Origin: Bacteroidales bacterium UBA5536
Lineage (GTDB): Bacteria > Bacteroidota > Bacteroidia > Bacteroidales > F082
DNA length: 64,000 bases
Direction of reading: 5' to 3'
Assembly: GCA_002426795.1 (NCBI GenBank)
Contig: DINQ01000015.1
Span: 62,001 to 126,000, forward strand
In this document: positions 1 to 8,576 of the stretch, piece by piece
Numbering within the stretch: position 1 is the first letter of the stretch
How the letters are laid out: the number at the start of each line of letters is the position of its first letter
Made by a program: the position numbers and the translations under genes
The notes under the pieces: generated by a model
The model's input: the letters and a program-made list of their open reading frames with translations, nothing else
Database searches by the model: none
Told to the model about the DNA's origin: nothing

Positions 1-2
1 AA

Positions 3-1022
3 CAGTTTCCGGCACATGACTATTACTTTCTTGATAGTTTTTTTATGCCCGTATTGCTGCTTGCTTCGGTTGGTTTTGCTGCTGTTTCGATCAAGAAACG
101 TTGGGTGCATGCTTTCGCTGTCTTAGCAGCCTTTCTGCTTGTTGGCTGGATGTTGTCTGATGCCCAACAGGTGATGGAAAGACGTTATGCCTACAAAAGC
201 TGGGACCGGGCCGAGATGACACGGCTCAACTTTGAAGGAGGAGAAGCCTTGCTCGAAAAGGCCGGAGTAGATGCCGGTGAAAAGATCGTCGTTCTGGATG
301 CCTATACCAGCAATACGGCCTTGCTGTTGCTCAACAGAAAAGGCTATGCTGTGATCAATACCAGCCGACAAAACATGGAGGAAGCGTTAACAAAAGAGTC
401 CAAGTTTATTGCTGTTCAAAATCGGTTTTTGTTTTCGGATGTGCTGCGCAATATGCCTGAACTGAGAAAGGTATTGTTGCCGGTTGCCAATAATGGACGT
501 ATTGGCATTTATGCCCGGCAGTCAGAACCCAAAATAATGCAAAACATTGACTTATTGGGTCTTGATCAGCAACACCATATCATGCATTTGCAGCCTTTAC
601 CAGCCGATACTTTTCAAGATGGCTTTTGGTGCCTGAACGAAGGGCAACAATTTCTGCCGCTGCTCGACACCACCATCAACGAAACATGGCCCAAGACAAC
701 AGTGTTGTACTTCCAGTCAAAGGCCAGGATATTAGCAGCTGAACAGCGCGGTTTTTCACTGGTACTTGATATTTCGGGAGAGGATGGTTTTCGCTACTAC
801 GACAGTTTTCCGTTTGATGCTTTTTTCGAAAACGAGCAATTGGAAACAGATCTTGCTGTGGTGATGAACCTACCTGAATGGTCTGCAAAAAAAACCCGGA
901 TCAAATGCTACCTCTACAACCCCAAGATGTATTATCTTTGCTTTAAGAATTTGACATTCAACATATTTGATTACAATAACATTTTACTAAACAATTCATT
1001 ACAGAACAATGAAAAACATTGA
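3..1022 (+). CDS. membrane glycosyltransferase-like protein, C-terminal part (5' truncated by window)
   Basis: The frame is open to the first base of the window: before the first ATG (45) it reads QFPAHDYYFLDSFF. The H-D-Y-Y-x-L-D pattern followed by hydrophobic helices resembles the C-terminal part of the integral-membrane, GT39/ArnT-like glycosyltransferases of Bacteroidota. So the gene begins upstream and ATG 45 is only an internal Met. Two hydrophobic segments (about residues 1-20 and 22-40 from that Met) precede a soluble tail of about 280 residues with no motif I recognise. The stop codon overlaps the start of pgk by 14 bases, which suggests co-transcription. The glycosyltransferase assignment is an inference from the short N-terminal stretch. 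Confidence 0.6.
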   Translation, partial: QFPAHDYYFLDSFFMPVLLLASVGFAAVSIKKRWVHAFAVLAAFLLVGWMLSDAQQVMERRYAYKSWDRAEMTRLNFEGGEALLEKAGVDAGEKIVVLDAYTSNTALLLLNRKGYAVINTSRQNMEEALTKESKFIAVQNRFLFSDVLRNMPELRKVLLPVANNGRIGIYARQSEPKIMQNIDLLGLDQQHHIMHLQPLPADTFQDGFWCLNEGQQFLPLLDTTINETWPKTTVLYFQSKARILAAEQRGFSLVLDISGEDGFRYYDSFPFDAFFENEQLETDLAVVMNLPEWSAKKTRIKCYLYNPKMYYLCFKNLTFNIFDYNNILLNNSLQNNEKH

Positions 1023-2205
1023 TCAGTTTAATTTTAAGGGAAAAAAAGTATTGGTACGTGTAGATTTTAACGTGCCATTAGACGAAAATTTTAACGTAAC
1101 CGACGACACCCGCATCAGGGCCGCCCTGCCTACTATCAACAAATTGCTGAGTGCTGGAGCATCTGTCATCCTGATGTCGCACCTGGGTCGTCCAAAAGAT
1201 GGTCCGGTTGACAAATATTCGTTGCGCCACGTTGTTCCAACGCTTGAAAAGCTGTTGGGAAAAAAGGTTGCTTTTGCCAGCGACTGCGTGGGCGAAGTAG
1301 CCGATAAAATGTCGCTGGCCATGAAGCCCGGCGATGTGCTGCTGCTCGAAAATCTGCGTTTCCACAAAGAAGAAACCAAGGGCGATGAAGCTTTTGCCCA
1401 GAAATTGGCCTTGTTGGGAAATGTATACGTGAACGATGCTTTTGGCAGCGCTCACCGTGCGCACGCATCCACTTCAATTATTGTTCGCTATTTCCCGGGT
1501 GCAAGCATGTTTGGTTACCTGATGCAGGATGAGGTAGCCAACCTGGAAAAAGTGACAAAGAAACCGGAAAGACCTTTTACGGCAGTATTGGGTGGTGCCA
1601 AAGTTTCGGGTAAAATCGAGATCATCAACAACCTGCTCGACAAGGTGGATAACCTGATTATCGGCGGTGGTATGATGTTTACTTTTATCAAGGCTATGGG
1701 CGGCAATGTTGGCAACTCGCTGATTGAAGATGAACTGCTTGATACAGCCCGCGAAGCGATGGAAAAAGCCAAAAAACTGGGAGTAAACCTGCTTATTCCA
1801 ACTGATACCGTGGTTGCCGACAAGTTCGATAACGATGCCGAAAGAAAAACATGTAGTGTTAATGCCATTCCTGATGGCTGGATGGGTTTAGACATCGGGC
1901 CTGATACCATAAAAACCTTTACCGAAACCATCCTTGCCTCTCACACCATTCTATGGAACGGACCGATGGGTGTTTTCGAATTCGCCAACTTTTCAAAGGG
2001 CACGAACAACATTGCAATGGCTATCGCCAAGGCTACTGCATCAGGAGCCTACTCACTGGTTGGCGGCGGCGACTCAGTTGCAGCCATTAACAAATACGAC
2101 CTGGCCGATAAGGTAAGCTATGTTTCAACAGGTGGTGGTGCCATGCTCGAATACATCGAAGGCAAAGAGCTGCCAGGTGTTACAGCCATCCTCGACGGAA
2201 AATAA
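1009..2205 (+). CDS. pgk: phosphoglycerate kinase
   Basis: Glycolytic enzyme that interconverts 1,3-bisphosphoglycerate + ADP and 3-phosphoglycerate + ATP in the cytosol. The 398 residues match the usual length (about 395). Visible family motifs are VDFNVPLD near residue 22, the LMSHLGRPK loop near 60, FGSAHRAHAS near 145, GGAKVSGKIEII near 195 and the C-terminal nucleotide-binding glycine loop GGGDSVAA near 345. The ATG lies inside the end of the preceding glycosyltransferase gene, so it is probably translated from the same transcript. A strong hairpin follows the stop. Nothing is unusual in the enzyme itself. Confidence 0.98.
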   Translation: MKNIDQFNFKGKKVLVRVDFNVPLDENFNVTDDTRIRAALPTINKLLSAGASVILMSHLGRPKDGPVDKYSLRHVVPTLEKLLGKKVAFASDCVGEVADKMSLAMKPGDVLLLENLRFHKEETKGDEAFAQKLALLGNVYVNDAFGSAHRAHASTSIIVRYFPGASMFGYLMQDEVANLEKVTKKPERPFTAVLGGAKVSGKIEIINNLLDKVDNLIIGGGMMFTFIKAMGGNVGNSLIEDELLDTAREAMEKAKKLGVNLLIPTDTVVADKFDNDAERKTCSVNAIPDGWMGLDIGPDTIKTFTETILASHTILWNGPMGVFEFANFSKGTNNIAMAIAKATASGAYSLVGGGDSVAAINKYDLADKVSYVSTGGGAMLEYIEGKELPGVTAILDGK

Positions 2206-2228
2206 AAACCACTTCAATTGAAATAACG

Positions 2229-2257
2229 AAAGGGGGCATTGGGCTCCCTTTTTTTAT
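2229..2257 (+). terminator. intrinsic terminator after pgk
   Basis: A 9-bp stem (AAAGGGGGC with GCTCCCTTT, one G-U pair) with loop ATTGG is followed by a run of T residues, 24 bases after the pgk stop. It separates pgk from the efflux operon. Confidence 0.75.
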
Positions 2258-2696
2258 GCCTGAATAAATCAAGAATCCATAAGGGTAAAAATCAGCGCCA
2301 TTAGTTTCCAAGAAGCAGGCAATCTGAGATTTTTATTACATGCCGGAGATGCTCAAATGTTAAAACAGACGCTAACGGTAACCTCAACTCCTAAAACCAA
2401 TAGGCTGGAAAATATGTGCCTGCGATGTGTGTCAAAGTGTTATCCGTATCCGAAATAATCACTTAAAACACCAGACAGTTTGCGCTTGATACAAATGGTT
2501 TATTTTTAACACATGACCCTAACGGGTTAAATTCAATTCACATAATATAATCACCCATCAATGTAAGTTTGGCAATCTCCCTTCTGATTATTCGCTCATT
2601 TCTGAAGTGTTAATGAATCGCACAATAGTTAAGTCATCAATAGCGGGGGGAATTGAGGAAGATTTACACCCAATTTCTAATCTCCGGTCAACGCTC
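2258..2696. other. intergenic region, no gene seen
   Basis: About 440 AT-rich bases lie between the pgk terminator and the efflux promoter. I found no credible reading frame, RNA gene or long repeat in them. An open frame of the adaptor gene extends back to 2653, but it crosses the putative promoter and is not thought to be translated. Confidence 0.5.
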
Positions 2697-2725
2697 TTGG
2701 CACTTCCAACTTTTGCCTAACTTTG
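2697..2725 (+). promoter_or_regulatory. Bacteroidota-type promoter of the RND efflux operon
   Basis: TTG (2697-2699), 18 nt, then TAACTTTG (2718-2725), an exact match to the TAnnTTTG -7 element. Its position supports translation starting at ATG 2755 rather than from the longer open frame. Confidence 0.65.
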
Positions 2726-2754
2726 CCACTACCAAAAAATCCATATTCTCGCAC

Positions 2755-3834
2755 ATGAAATCAAACAAAAATACCATCCGGCTGATCAGCATTAGTCTTG
2801 CAGCCTTGTTGCTGGTGCTGTTCCTGATCTACAAAGACGACATCTTTGGCAGCAAAGACAGTGCACAAAAGCCATCCTCTGGCTATGCCAACGCAGTATT
2901 ACCCGTCAAGGCGACTATCATGAAGGCGGCACCACTCACTGATAAGCTGATAGCTGCCGGCACAGTAATGGCCGATGAACAGGTGTCGATCGCTGCTGAA
3001 ACCTCGGGCCGCGTTGTGAGCATCAGCTTTGAGGAAGGAGCGATGGTGAAAAAAGGAGACTTGCTTGTTACTATCAACAACAGCGACCTCATGGCGCAGA
3101 TCGCCCGCAACAGCTATCAGGTGCAACTGGCCGAAGAACGCGAACAACGCCAGCGCAGCCTGCTCCAGAAGCAAGGCATCAGTCAGCAGACATACGACCA
3201 GGCCCTCACCGAACTCAGCACCCTCAAGGCTGAAGGTGCGCTCCTGCAGGCACAACTCGACAAAACCATGATCACGGCACCCTTCAACGGTCAGCTGGGA
3301 CTGAGGAAAATCAGCGAGGGCAGTTATGTATCGCCTGGCATGGACATTGTGAGCCTTGCCAACACCCAACCTGTCAAGATCGAGTTCAGTGTACCCGAGC
3401 GCTATGCGCCCTTCATCACAAAAGGAAGCACGATCTCTTTCAGTGTCGAAAACCGGCCTGGCACTTTCGATGCTAATGTTTACGCCATCGAGCCGGTTGT
3501 CGACCAGCGGACCCGGTCATTGCCTATGCGGGCGCGCTATGCCAATACCGACAACCTTGTGATTCCGGGTTCTTTCGCCCGTATCGAGATCGACCTCAAA
3601 AGCAAAGAAGATGCCCTGCAGTTGTTATCCGAAGCCATCATCCCCGAGATGGGCACCAACAAAGTGTATGCTTACCGCAACGGCAAAGCTGTGCCGGTGA
3701 TCGTTGAGACTGGACTACGCACTGTTTCGCGCATCGAAATCACCAATGGTCTTTTCCCCGGCGACACCATTATCACAACAGGGATGCTACAGCTACGTCC
3801 GGGCATGAACGTTTCACTCACCGAAATCGACTAA
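2755..3834 (+). CDS. RND efflux periplasmic adaptor (membrane fusion protein)
   Basis: Adaptor linking an inner-membrane RND pump to a TolC channel across the periplasm. Start ATG 2755 (359 aa) is preferred over 2653 because a promoter lies between them. An N-terminal membrane anchor spans about residues 8-27. The lipoyl/barrel half (QVSIAAETSGRVVSISFEEGA, about 80-100, and TMITAPFNGQLGLRKISEGS, about 175-195) flanks an alpha-helical hairpin rich in Q/E/L. The beta-barrel and membrane-proximal domains follow (SVPERYAPFITKG to the end). The pump gene starts 3 nt after the stop and tolC follows, the classic order. The substrate cannot be told from sequence. Confidence 0.92.
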   Translation: MKSNKNTIRLISISLAALLLVLFLIYKDDIFGSKDSAQKPSSGYANAVLPVKATIMKAAPLTDKLIAAGTVMADEQVSIAAETSGRVVSISFEEGAMVKKGDLLVTINNSDLMAQIARNSYQVQLAEEREQRQRSLLQKQGISQQTYDQALTELSTLKAEGALLQAQLDKTMITAPFNGQLGLRKISEGSYVSPGMDIVSLANTQPVKIEFSVPERYAPFITKGSTISFSVENRPGTFDANVYAIEPVVDQRTRSLPMRARYANTDNLVIPGSFARIEIDLKSKEDALQLLSEAIIPEMGTNKVYAYRNGKAVPVIVETGLRTVSRIEITNGLFPGDTIITTGMLQLRPGMNVSLTEID

Positions 3835-3837
3835 GCC

Positions 3838-6800
3838 ATGAGCCTTTCTTCCATCAGTATCAGAAGACCTGTTCTGGCCACCGTGATGTCAATCCTCATC
3901 ATCCTTTTTGGAGTGATCGGACTGCTCTCTTTAGGTGTGCGCGAATATCCGAGTGTCGATCCGCCCATTATCACCGTAACGACCAATTATGTGGGCGCCA
4001 ACAGCGATGTGATTGAATCGCAGATCACCGAACCGCTCGAAGAATCCATCAACGGTATAGCAGGTATCCGCACACTGACTTCGGTTAGCCGCGACGGACG
4101 CAGTACCATCACCGTAGAATTCGACCTTGAAGTAGATTTAGAAACAGCAGCCAACGACGTGCGCGACAGGGTGTCGCGGGCGCTCTCCAATCTGCCTCCC
4201 GATGCCGATCCGCCCATCGTTGCCAAGGCCGATGCCGACGCCAACCCCATCATCTTCCTTAACATCAAGAGTGAGCAACGCACGATGCTTGAGCTGACCG
4301 ATATTGCTCAGCGTACCTTCAAGGAAAACCTGCAGACCATCCCGGGCGTTAGTTCCATCGCTGTTTGGGGCGCGCAGGAATATTCCATGCGCCTGTCAAT
4401 GGATCCTGTGCGCCTTGCTGCTTTCGATCTGAGTCCGCTGGATGTGCGCAATGCCCTCAGTCGCGAGAATCTTGAACTGCCATCGGGCCGCATCGAAGGC
4501 AATGCCATCGAGCTGACCGTGCGCACCCTGAGTCGGCTCGAGAGCCCAGACGACTTCAACAACCTCATTATCAAAGAAGGGGAATACGGCCTGGTGCGTT
4601 TCAAAGACATTGGCTATGCCGAGCTGGCTCCCCTGAACGACCGTACCCTGCTTCGCCGCGACGGCGTGCCCATGGTGGGCAATGCCATCATCCCCATGCC
4701 GGGGTCGAACAACATCGAGATTGCAGACGAGTTCTATAAGAGACTTGAGAAGATCAAAAAAGACCTGCCAGCCGATATTGAGCTGGGCATTGGTTTCGAC
4801 AACACAAACTACATCCGTAATTCCATCGACGAGGTGGAACAGACCATCTACCTGGCTTTTGTGCTCGTGGTATTCGTGATTTTCTTCTTCCTGCGCGACT
4901 GGCGCACGACCATCATCCCTGTTGTCGTCATCCCCATTTCGCTCGTTGGTGCTTTCTTCATTATGTATGTTGCCAACTTCTCCATCAATGTACTTACCAT
5001 GCTGGGACTGGTGCTGGCCATCGGACTGGTGGTAGACGATGCCATAGTTGTGATCGAAAACATTTACGCCAAAATAGAACGCGGTGTAAGTCCATTGCAG
5101 GCGGGCACCGAAGGCTCGGCCGAAATCTTTTTTGCCATCATCGCCACCACAGTGGCCCTGGCTACGGTTTTTCTGCCAGTGATTTTCCTGCAGGGTATTA
5201 CAGGCCGGCTTTTCCGCGAGTTTGGCGTGGTGCTTGCCGGCTCAGTCATCATCTCTTCGTTTGTGGCCCTCACCCTCACGCCCATGCTTTCTACACGCAT
5301 CCTCAAGAAGCGTGAAAAACACAACTGGCTCTATACTTCCACCGAGCCTTTCTTTAGCTGGCTCAGTGATGCCTATGCCCGAAGTCTGGCAGCTTTTCTG
5401 CGCCATAAATGGCTGGCTTTTGTCATCATCATTCTCTCTTCTGTTGCTATTTTTGGACTTGGCAGACAAATTCCCAGCGAACTGGCTCCACTCGAAGATC
5501 GCTCAGGTATGCGCGTAGCAGCTGTAGGTCCCGAAGGTACAACATTCGATTTCATGGACAGCTATGTCAAAGAACTGACCACACTCATCCAGCGCGAGGT
5601 ACCTGAAACTTACGCCCTTATCACGGTGACTTCTCCGGGATTTGCAGCAGCCAGCTCGGTCAACTCGGCCTTTGCGCGTCTGCAGTTGGTCGATCCAGAT
5701 CAGCGCAAGCGTTCGCAACAACAGATAGCCAACGACCTTGGCAAGGAGGTGTCGAAACTCACGGCCGTAAAAAGCTATATCATACAGGAGCAATCTATTG
5801 GCAACCAGCGTGGTGGACTGCCAGTGCAGTACGTCATCCAGGCGGCCAACATCGAGAAGTTGCGCGAGGTGCTTCCCACTTTCATCAATGAGGTGTACCA
5901 GAGCGGCGTGTTCCAATATGCTGATATTGACTTGAAATTCAATAAGCCCGAACTGCAGATTACCATCAACCGCGAAAAAGCCAATTTGTTGGGTGTTTCG
6001 GCACGCGACATAGCCCAAACCATGCAGCTGGCACTCAGTGGCTCGCGGTTTGGCTACTTCATTATGAATGGAAAGCAATACGAAGTCATTGGTGAGTTGC
6101 AGCGGATTTACAGAAGTGAGCCCCTCGACCTGAAAACGTTGTATGTGAAAAACGGCAGTGGACAAATGATTCAGCTTTCGAACCTGGTTGAAGTGACCGA
6201 AGAAACCAATCCTCCGGCTCTTTTCCGTTACAACCGTTTTATTGCTGCAACGGTCTCTGCCAGTCCGGTCGACGGCAAGACCATTGGTGATGGCATAGCC
6301 GAAATGGACCGTATTGCGGCAAAAGTGCTCGACGACACCTATAGCACTGCGCTGGCCGGTTCGTCAAAAGATTTTGAAGAAAGCAGTTCCAGTCTGCTAT
6401 TTGCCTTCCTGCTGGCCATTATCCTGATTTATCTGGTGCTGGCCGCACAATTTGAAAGCTTCCGTGATCCTTTCATCATCATGTTTACTGTGCCGCTAGC
6501 TTTGGCGGGCGCCGTAATCAGCCTTTGGTATTTTGGCAAGACGCTCAACATCTTCAGTGAGATCGGCATTATCATGCTCATCGGACTGGTATCGAAAAAC
6601 GGCATCCTGATTGTGGAGTTTGCCAACCAACGAAAAGCCTCTGGACTAAAGAAATCACAAGCCATTTTGGATGCCTCGGTGTCGCGCTTCAGACCCATCC
6701 TGATGACCAGTCTCTCCACCATTTTGGGCGCTGTGCCTATTGCATTAGCATTGGGTGCAGGCTCCGAAAGCCGTGTGTCGATGGGGACAGCCATCATCGG

Positions 6801-6951
6801 CGGCCTAACCTTCGCTACTGTGCTCACGCTATTTGTCATTCCTGCTATGTATGACTACATTTCGGAGAAAACAAAAAATGTATCCAATGTTGGTGAACTC
6901 ATCGAAGAAACTGCTGCTGCTTCAACCCAACCCCCATCAAAAGAATCCTGA
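3838..6951 (+). CDS. RND-family multidrug efflux pump, inner-membrane transporter
   Basis: Proton-driven AcrB/MexB-type (HAE1) exporter of 1037 residues, the normal length. It has the duplicated RND layout: TM1 (about 12-32), a large periplasmic loop, TM2-6 (about 335-480), TM7 (about 520), a second periplasmic loop, and TM8-12 (about 850-1010). The proton-relay residues are present: the Asp pair D400/D401 in GLVVDDAIVVIEN and K920 in GLVSKNGILIVEFAN. The hydrophilic tail is Ala/Thr/Glu rich. It is translated 3 nt after the adaptor gene and is followed almost immediately by tolC, so all three form one tripartite pump. Confidence 0.96.
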   Translation: MSLSSISIRRPVLATVMSILIILFGVIGLLSLGVREYPSVDPPIITVTTNYVGANSDVIESQITEPLEESINGIAGIRTLTSVSRDGRSTITVEFDLEVDLETAANDVRDRVSRALSNLPPDADPPIVAKADADANPIIFLNIKSEQRTMLELTDIAQRTFKENLQTIPGVSSIAVWGAQEYSMRLSMDPVRLAAFDLSPLDVRNALSRENLELPSGRIEGNAIELTVRTLSRLESPDDFNNLIIKEGEYGLVRFKDIGYAELAPLNDRTLLRRDGVPMVGNAIIPMPGSNNIEIADEFYKRLEKIKKDLPADIELGIGFDNTNYIRNSIDEVEQTIYLAFVLVVFVIFFFLRDWRTTIIPVVVIPISLVGAFFIMYVANFSINVLTMLGLVLAIGLVVDDAIVVIENIYAKIERGVSPLQAGTEGSAEIFFAIIATTVALATVFLPVIFLQGITGRLFREFGVVLAGSVIISSFVALTLTPMLSTRILKKREKHNWLYTSTEPFFSWLSDAYARSLAAFLRHKWLAFVIIILSSVAIFGLGRQIPSELAPLEDRSGMRVAAVGPEGTTFDFMDSYVKELTTLIQREVPETYALITVTSPGFAAASSVNSAFARLQLVDPDQRKRSQQQIANDLGKEVSKLTAVKSYIIQEQSIGNQRGGLPVQYVIQAANIEKLREVLPTFINEVYQSGVFQYADIDLKFNKPELQITINREKANLLGVSARDIAQTMQLALSGSRFGYFIMNGKQYEVIGELQRIYRSEPLDLKTLYVKNGSGQMIQLSNLVEVTEETNPPALFRYNRFIAATVSASPVDGKTIGDGIAEMDRIAAKVLDDTYSTALAGSSKDFEESSSSLLFAFLLAIILIYLVLAAQFESFRDPFIIMFTVPLALAGAVISLWYFGKTLNIFSEIGIIMLIGLVSKNGILIVEFANQRKASGLKKSQAILDASVSRFRPILMTSLSTILGAVPIALALGAGSESRVSMGTAIIGGLTFATVLTLFVIPAMYDYISEKTKNVSNVGELIEETAAASTQPPSKES

Positions 6952-6952
6952 T

Positions 6953-8326
6953 ATGCATCCCATCAAATATATTTTTCAAAGCTATTTGGCTCTCAGGCAC
7001 CGACTGCCTAATGCATTTGGTCTATTGTCTGCTATCCTCCTGACTTCGGTCTTCGGACTCCCGTCTTCTACTTTTGCACAAATTCTACTCACCGATACCG
7101 CCGCTGTGCGAATAGGACTCGTAAACAACTACAATATCCGGCTGGTGAAGCAAGACTTGGCCATAGCGGCCAACAACAACACACTGGGTAATGCTGGTTT
7201 TCTGCCTGAGGTAAACCTTACAGCCGGGCGAAGCAACAGTGTCACCAACGCCAAGCAGACCTTTCTGACCGGACAGACCAATGACAAGACAGGTGCCAAA
7301 TCCGACGCACTGACGGCAGGCGCTCAGCTCAACTGGACCTTGTTCGACGGCATGCAGATGTTTGTGCGGCGCGACCAGCTCAACCTGCTTGAACAGCAAA
7401 GCGAACTGCAATTACAACAAACCATTGAGAACAGTGTATACGATATTTTGTCGAACTATTATGCATTGGTTTATCACCACCAACAACTGAAAGTGATTGA
7501 CAAGAGCATCGAAATTGACCATGAACGCATGCAACTGTCGGAGCAAATGCTCGATATTGGTGCCGGATCAAGGCTCGAGCTATTACAGGCTGCCGTCGAC
7601 CTGAATGCTGATAGCGCCATGTACCTCAACCTGCGCGACCAGATTGCCAAGGTACGGACTGCTCTCAATGAACTCCTGGCACGTGATCCTGCCACCAGCT
7701 TTAATGTGGCCGACAGCTTCGAGCTGCGCCAGGGACTCATGCAAGATCAGCTCTTGTCAAAGATGCTGCAGCAAAACAGCACCCTATTGCTCAGCCGTCA
7801 GAGTATTGAGCTGGCCGCCTTGAGTCTGCGAGCCATCAAAGGCCGCCAGATACCGACCCTGGGATTCAACCTGGGGTACAACTACAACGACCAAAGCTCC
7901 GAATCAGGATTTCTGACCAAGAGCACCAACAGTGGTATCACCTATGGCCTCAACGCGCAAATGACCCTTTTTGACGGGCTCAACCTCAGGCGCGAAAAGC
8001 AAAACGCACGCCTTGCGCTGGAAACCGGAAATTTGATGACCGAATCGATCGAAAGTGGCCTGAGAGCTACCTTGCACAGCCATTACAACAGTTATGTCAA
8101 CCGACTGCAACTACTGCGCATGGAGTCACAAAACGTACTGGCAGCACGCGAAAACCTGGCTATTGCCACCGAACGCTTCAAGTTGGGCGATCTGGCCGGT
8201 ATTGAATTTCGGGAGGCACAACGCAACTTCATGGAGGCCGAGGGGCGATTGCTGGATGTGAAGCTGCAGGTGAAACTCGAAGAAATCAACTTATTGCAAC
8301 TCGCCGGCGAGCTGGTATTTCGCTGA
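6953..8326 (+). CDS. TolC-family outer-membrane efflux channel
   Basis: Outer-membrane component of the tripartite pump. I start it at ATG 6953, one base after the pump stop (457 aa). The longer open frame from 6833 would overlap the pump by about 120 bases and bury the signal peptide. The hydrophobic signal (about residues 22-40) ends in STFAQ. Two OEP repeats follow, each with long heptad-rich helices and the typical strand segments ending in LFDG (AQLNWTLFDGMQ and AQMTLFDGLNLR). LGDLAGIEFREAQRNFMEAEGRLL near the end is a common TolC-family signature. Same operon and spacing as the two upstream genes. Confidence 0.93.
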   Translation: MHPIKYIFQSYLALRHRLPNAFGLLSAILLTSVFGLPSSTFAQILLTDTAAVRIGLVNNYNIRLVKQDLAIAANNNTLGNAGFLPEVNLTAGRSNSVTNAKQTFLTGQTNDKTGAKSDALTAGAQLNWTLFDGMQMFVRRDQLNLLEQQSELQLQQTIENSVYDILSNYYALVYHHQQLKVIDKSIEIDHERMQLSEQMLDIGAGSRLELLQAAVDLNADSAMYLNLRDQIAKVRTALNELLARDPATSFNVADSFELRQGLMQDQLLSKMLQQNSTLLLSRQSIELAALSLRAIKGRQIPTLGFNLGYNYNDQSSESGFLTKSTNSGITYGLNAQMTLFDGLNLRREKQNARLALETGNLMTESIESGLRATLHSHYNSYVNRLQLLRMESQNVLAARENLAIATERFKLGDLAGIEFREAQRNFMEAEGRLLDVKLQVKLEEINLLQLAGELVFR

Positions 8327-8412
8327 TTTCCTGTTCTGCATGCCCTTCTTTGTCCTGCTCAATGAATGCAGCATCCGGGAAAGTGCGCGAAAAGTGGATG
8401 CGTTTTTTATTG

Positions 8413-8443
8413 TTGCGTTCATCTGAAGAAAACTTTATCTTTA
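8413..8443 (+). promoter_or_regulatory. possible Bacteroidota-type promoter of the first hybrid kinase
   Basis: TTG (8413-8415), 20 nt, then TATCTTTA (8436-8443), one base away from TAnnTTTG. It would leave a 5' leader of about 125 nt before the GTG start at 8577. Confidence 0.35.
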
Positions 8444-8576
8444 CGGGCAAAACTGTTTGTCGGTTAGGTTTTCAGTCGGCACCATTTTTATCTGATGTAC
8501 CGAAGGCAGCAGTTTTGGTTTTGTCATTGTTTATAAAAACCTGTGACAACGGGATGAAACAAAACAAGTAAGTGTC

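Noticed and set aside
2653..2754. N-terminal extension of the efflux adaptor
   Set aside because: The promoter TTG-N18-TAACTTTG lies inside it and the extension has no signal character; ATG 2755 gives a normal membrane anchor.
5503..6165. 220-codon open frame on the minus strand
   Set aside because: It lies wholly antisense inside the RND pump gene, whose frame is strongly conserved; it is a shadow of that gene.
6833..6952. N-terminal extension of the TolC-like gene
   Set aside because: It overlaps the end of the pump gene by about 120 bases and would displace the signal peptide.
8350..8571. 73-codon open frame between tolC and the first hybrid kinase
   Set aside because: It has no recognisable motif or signal, runs through the putative kinase promoter, and looks like a chance open frame.
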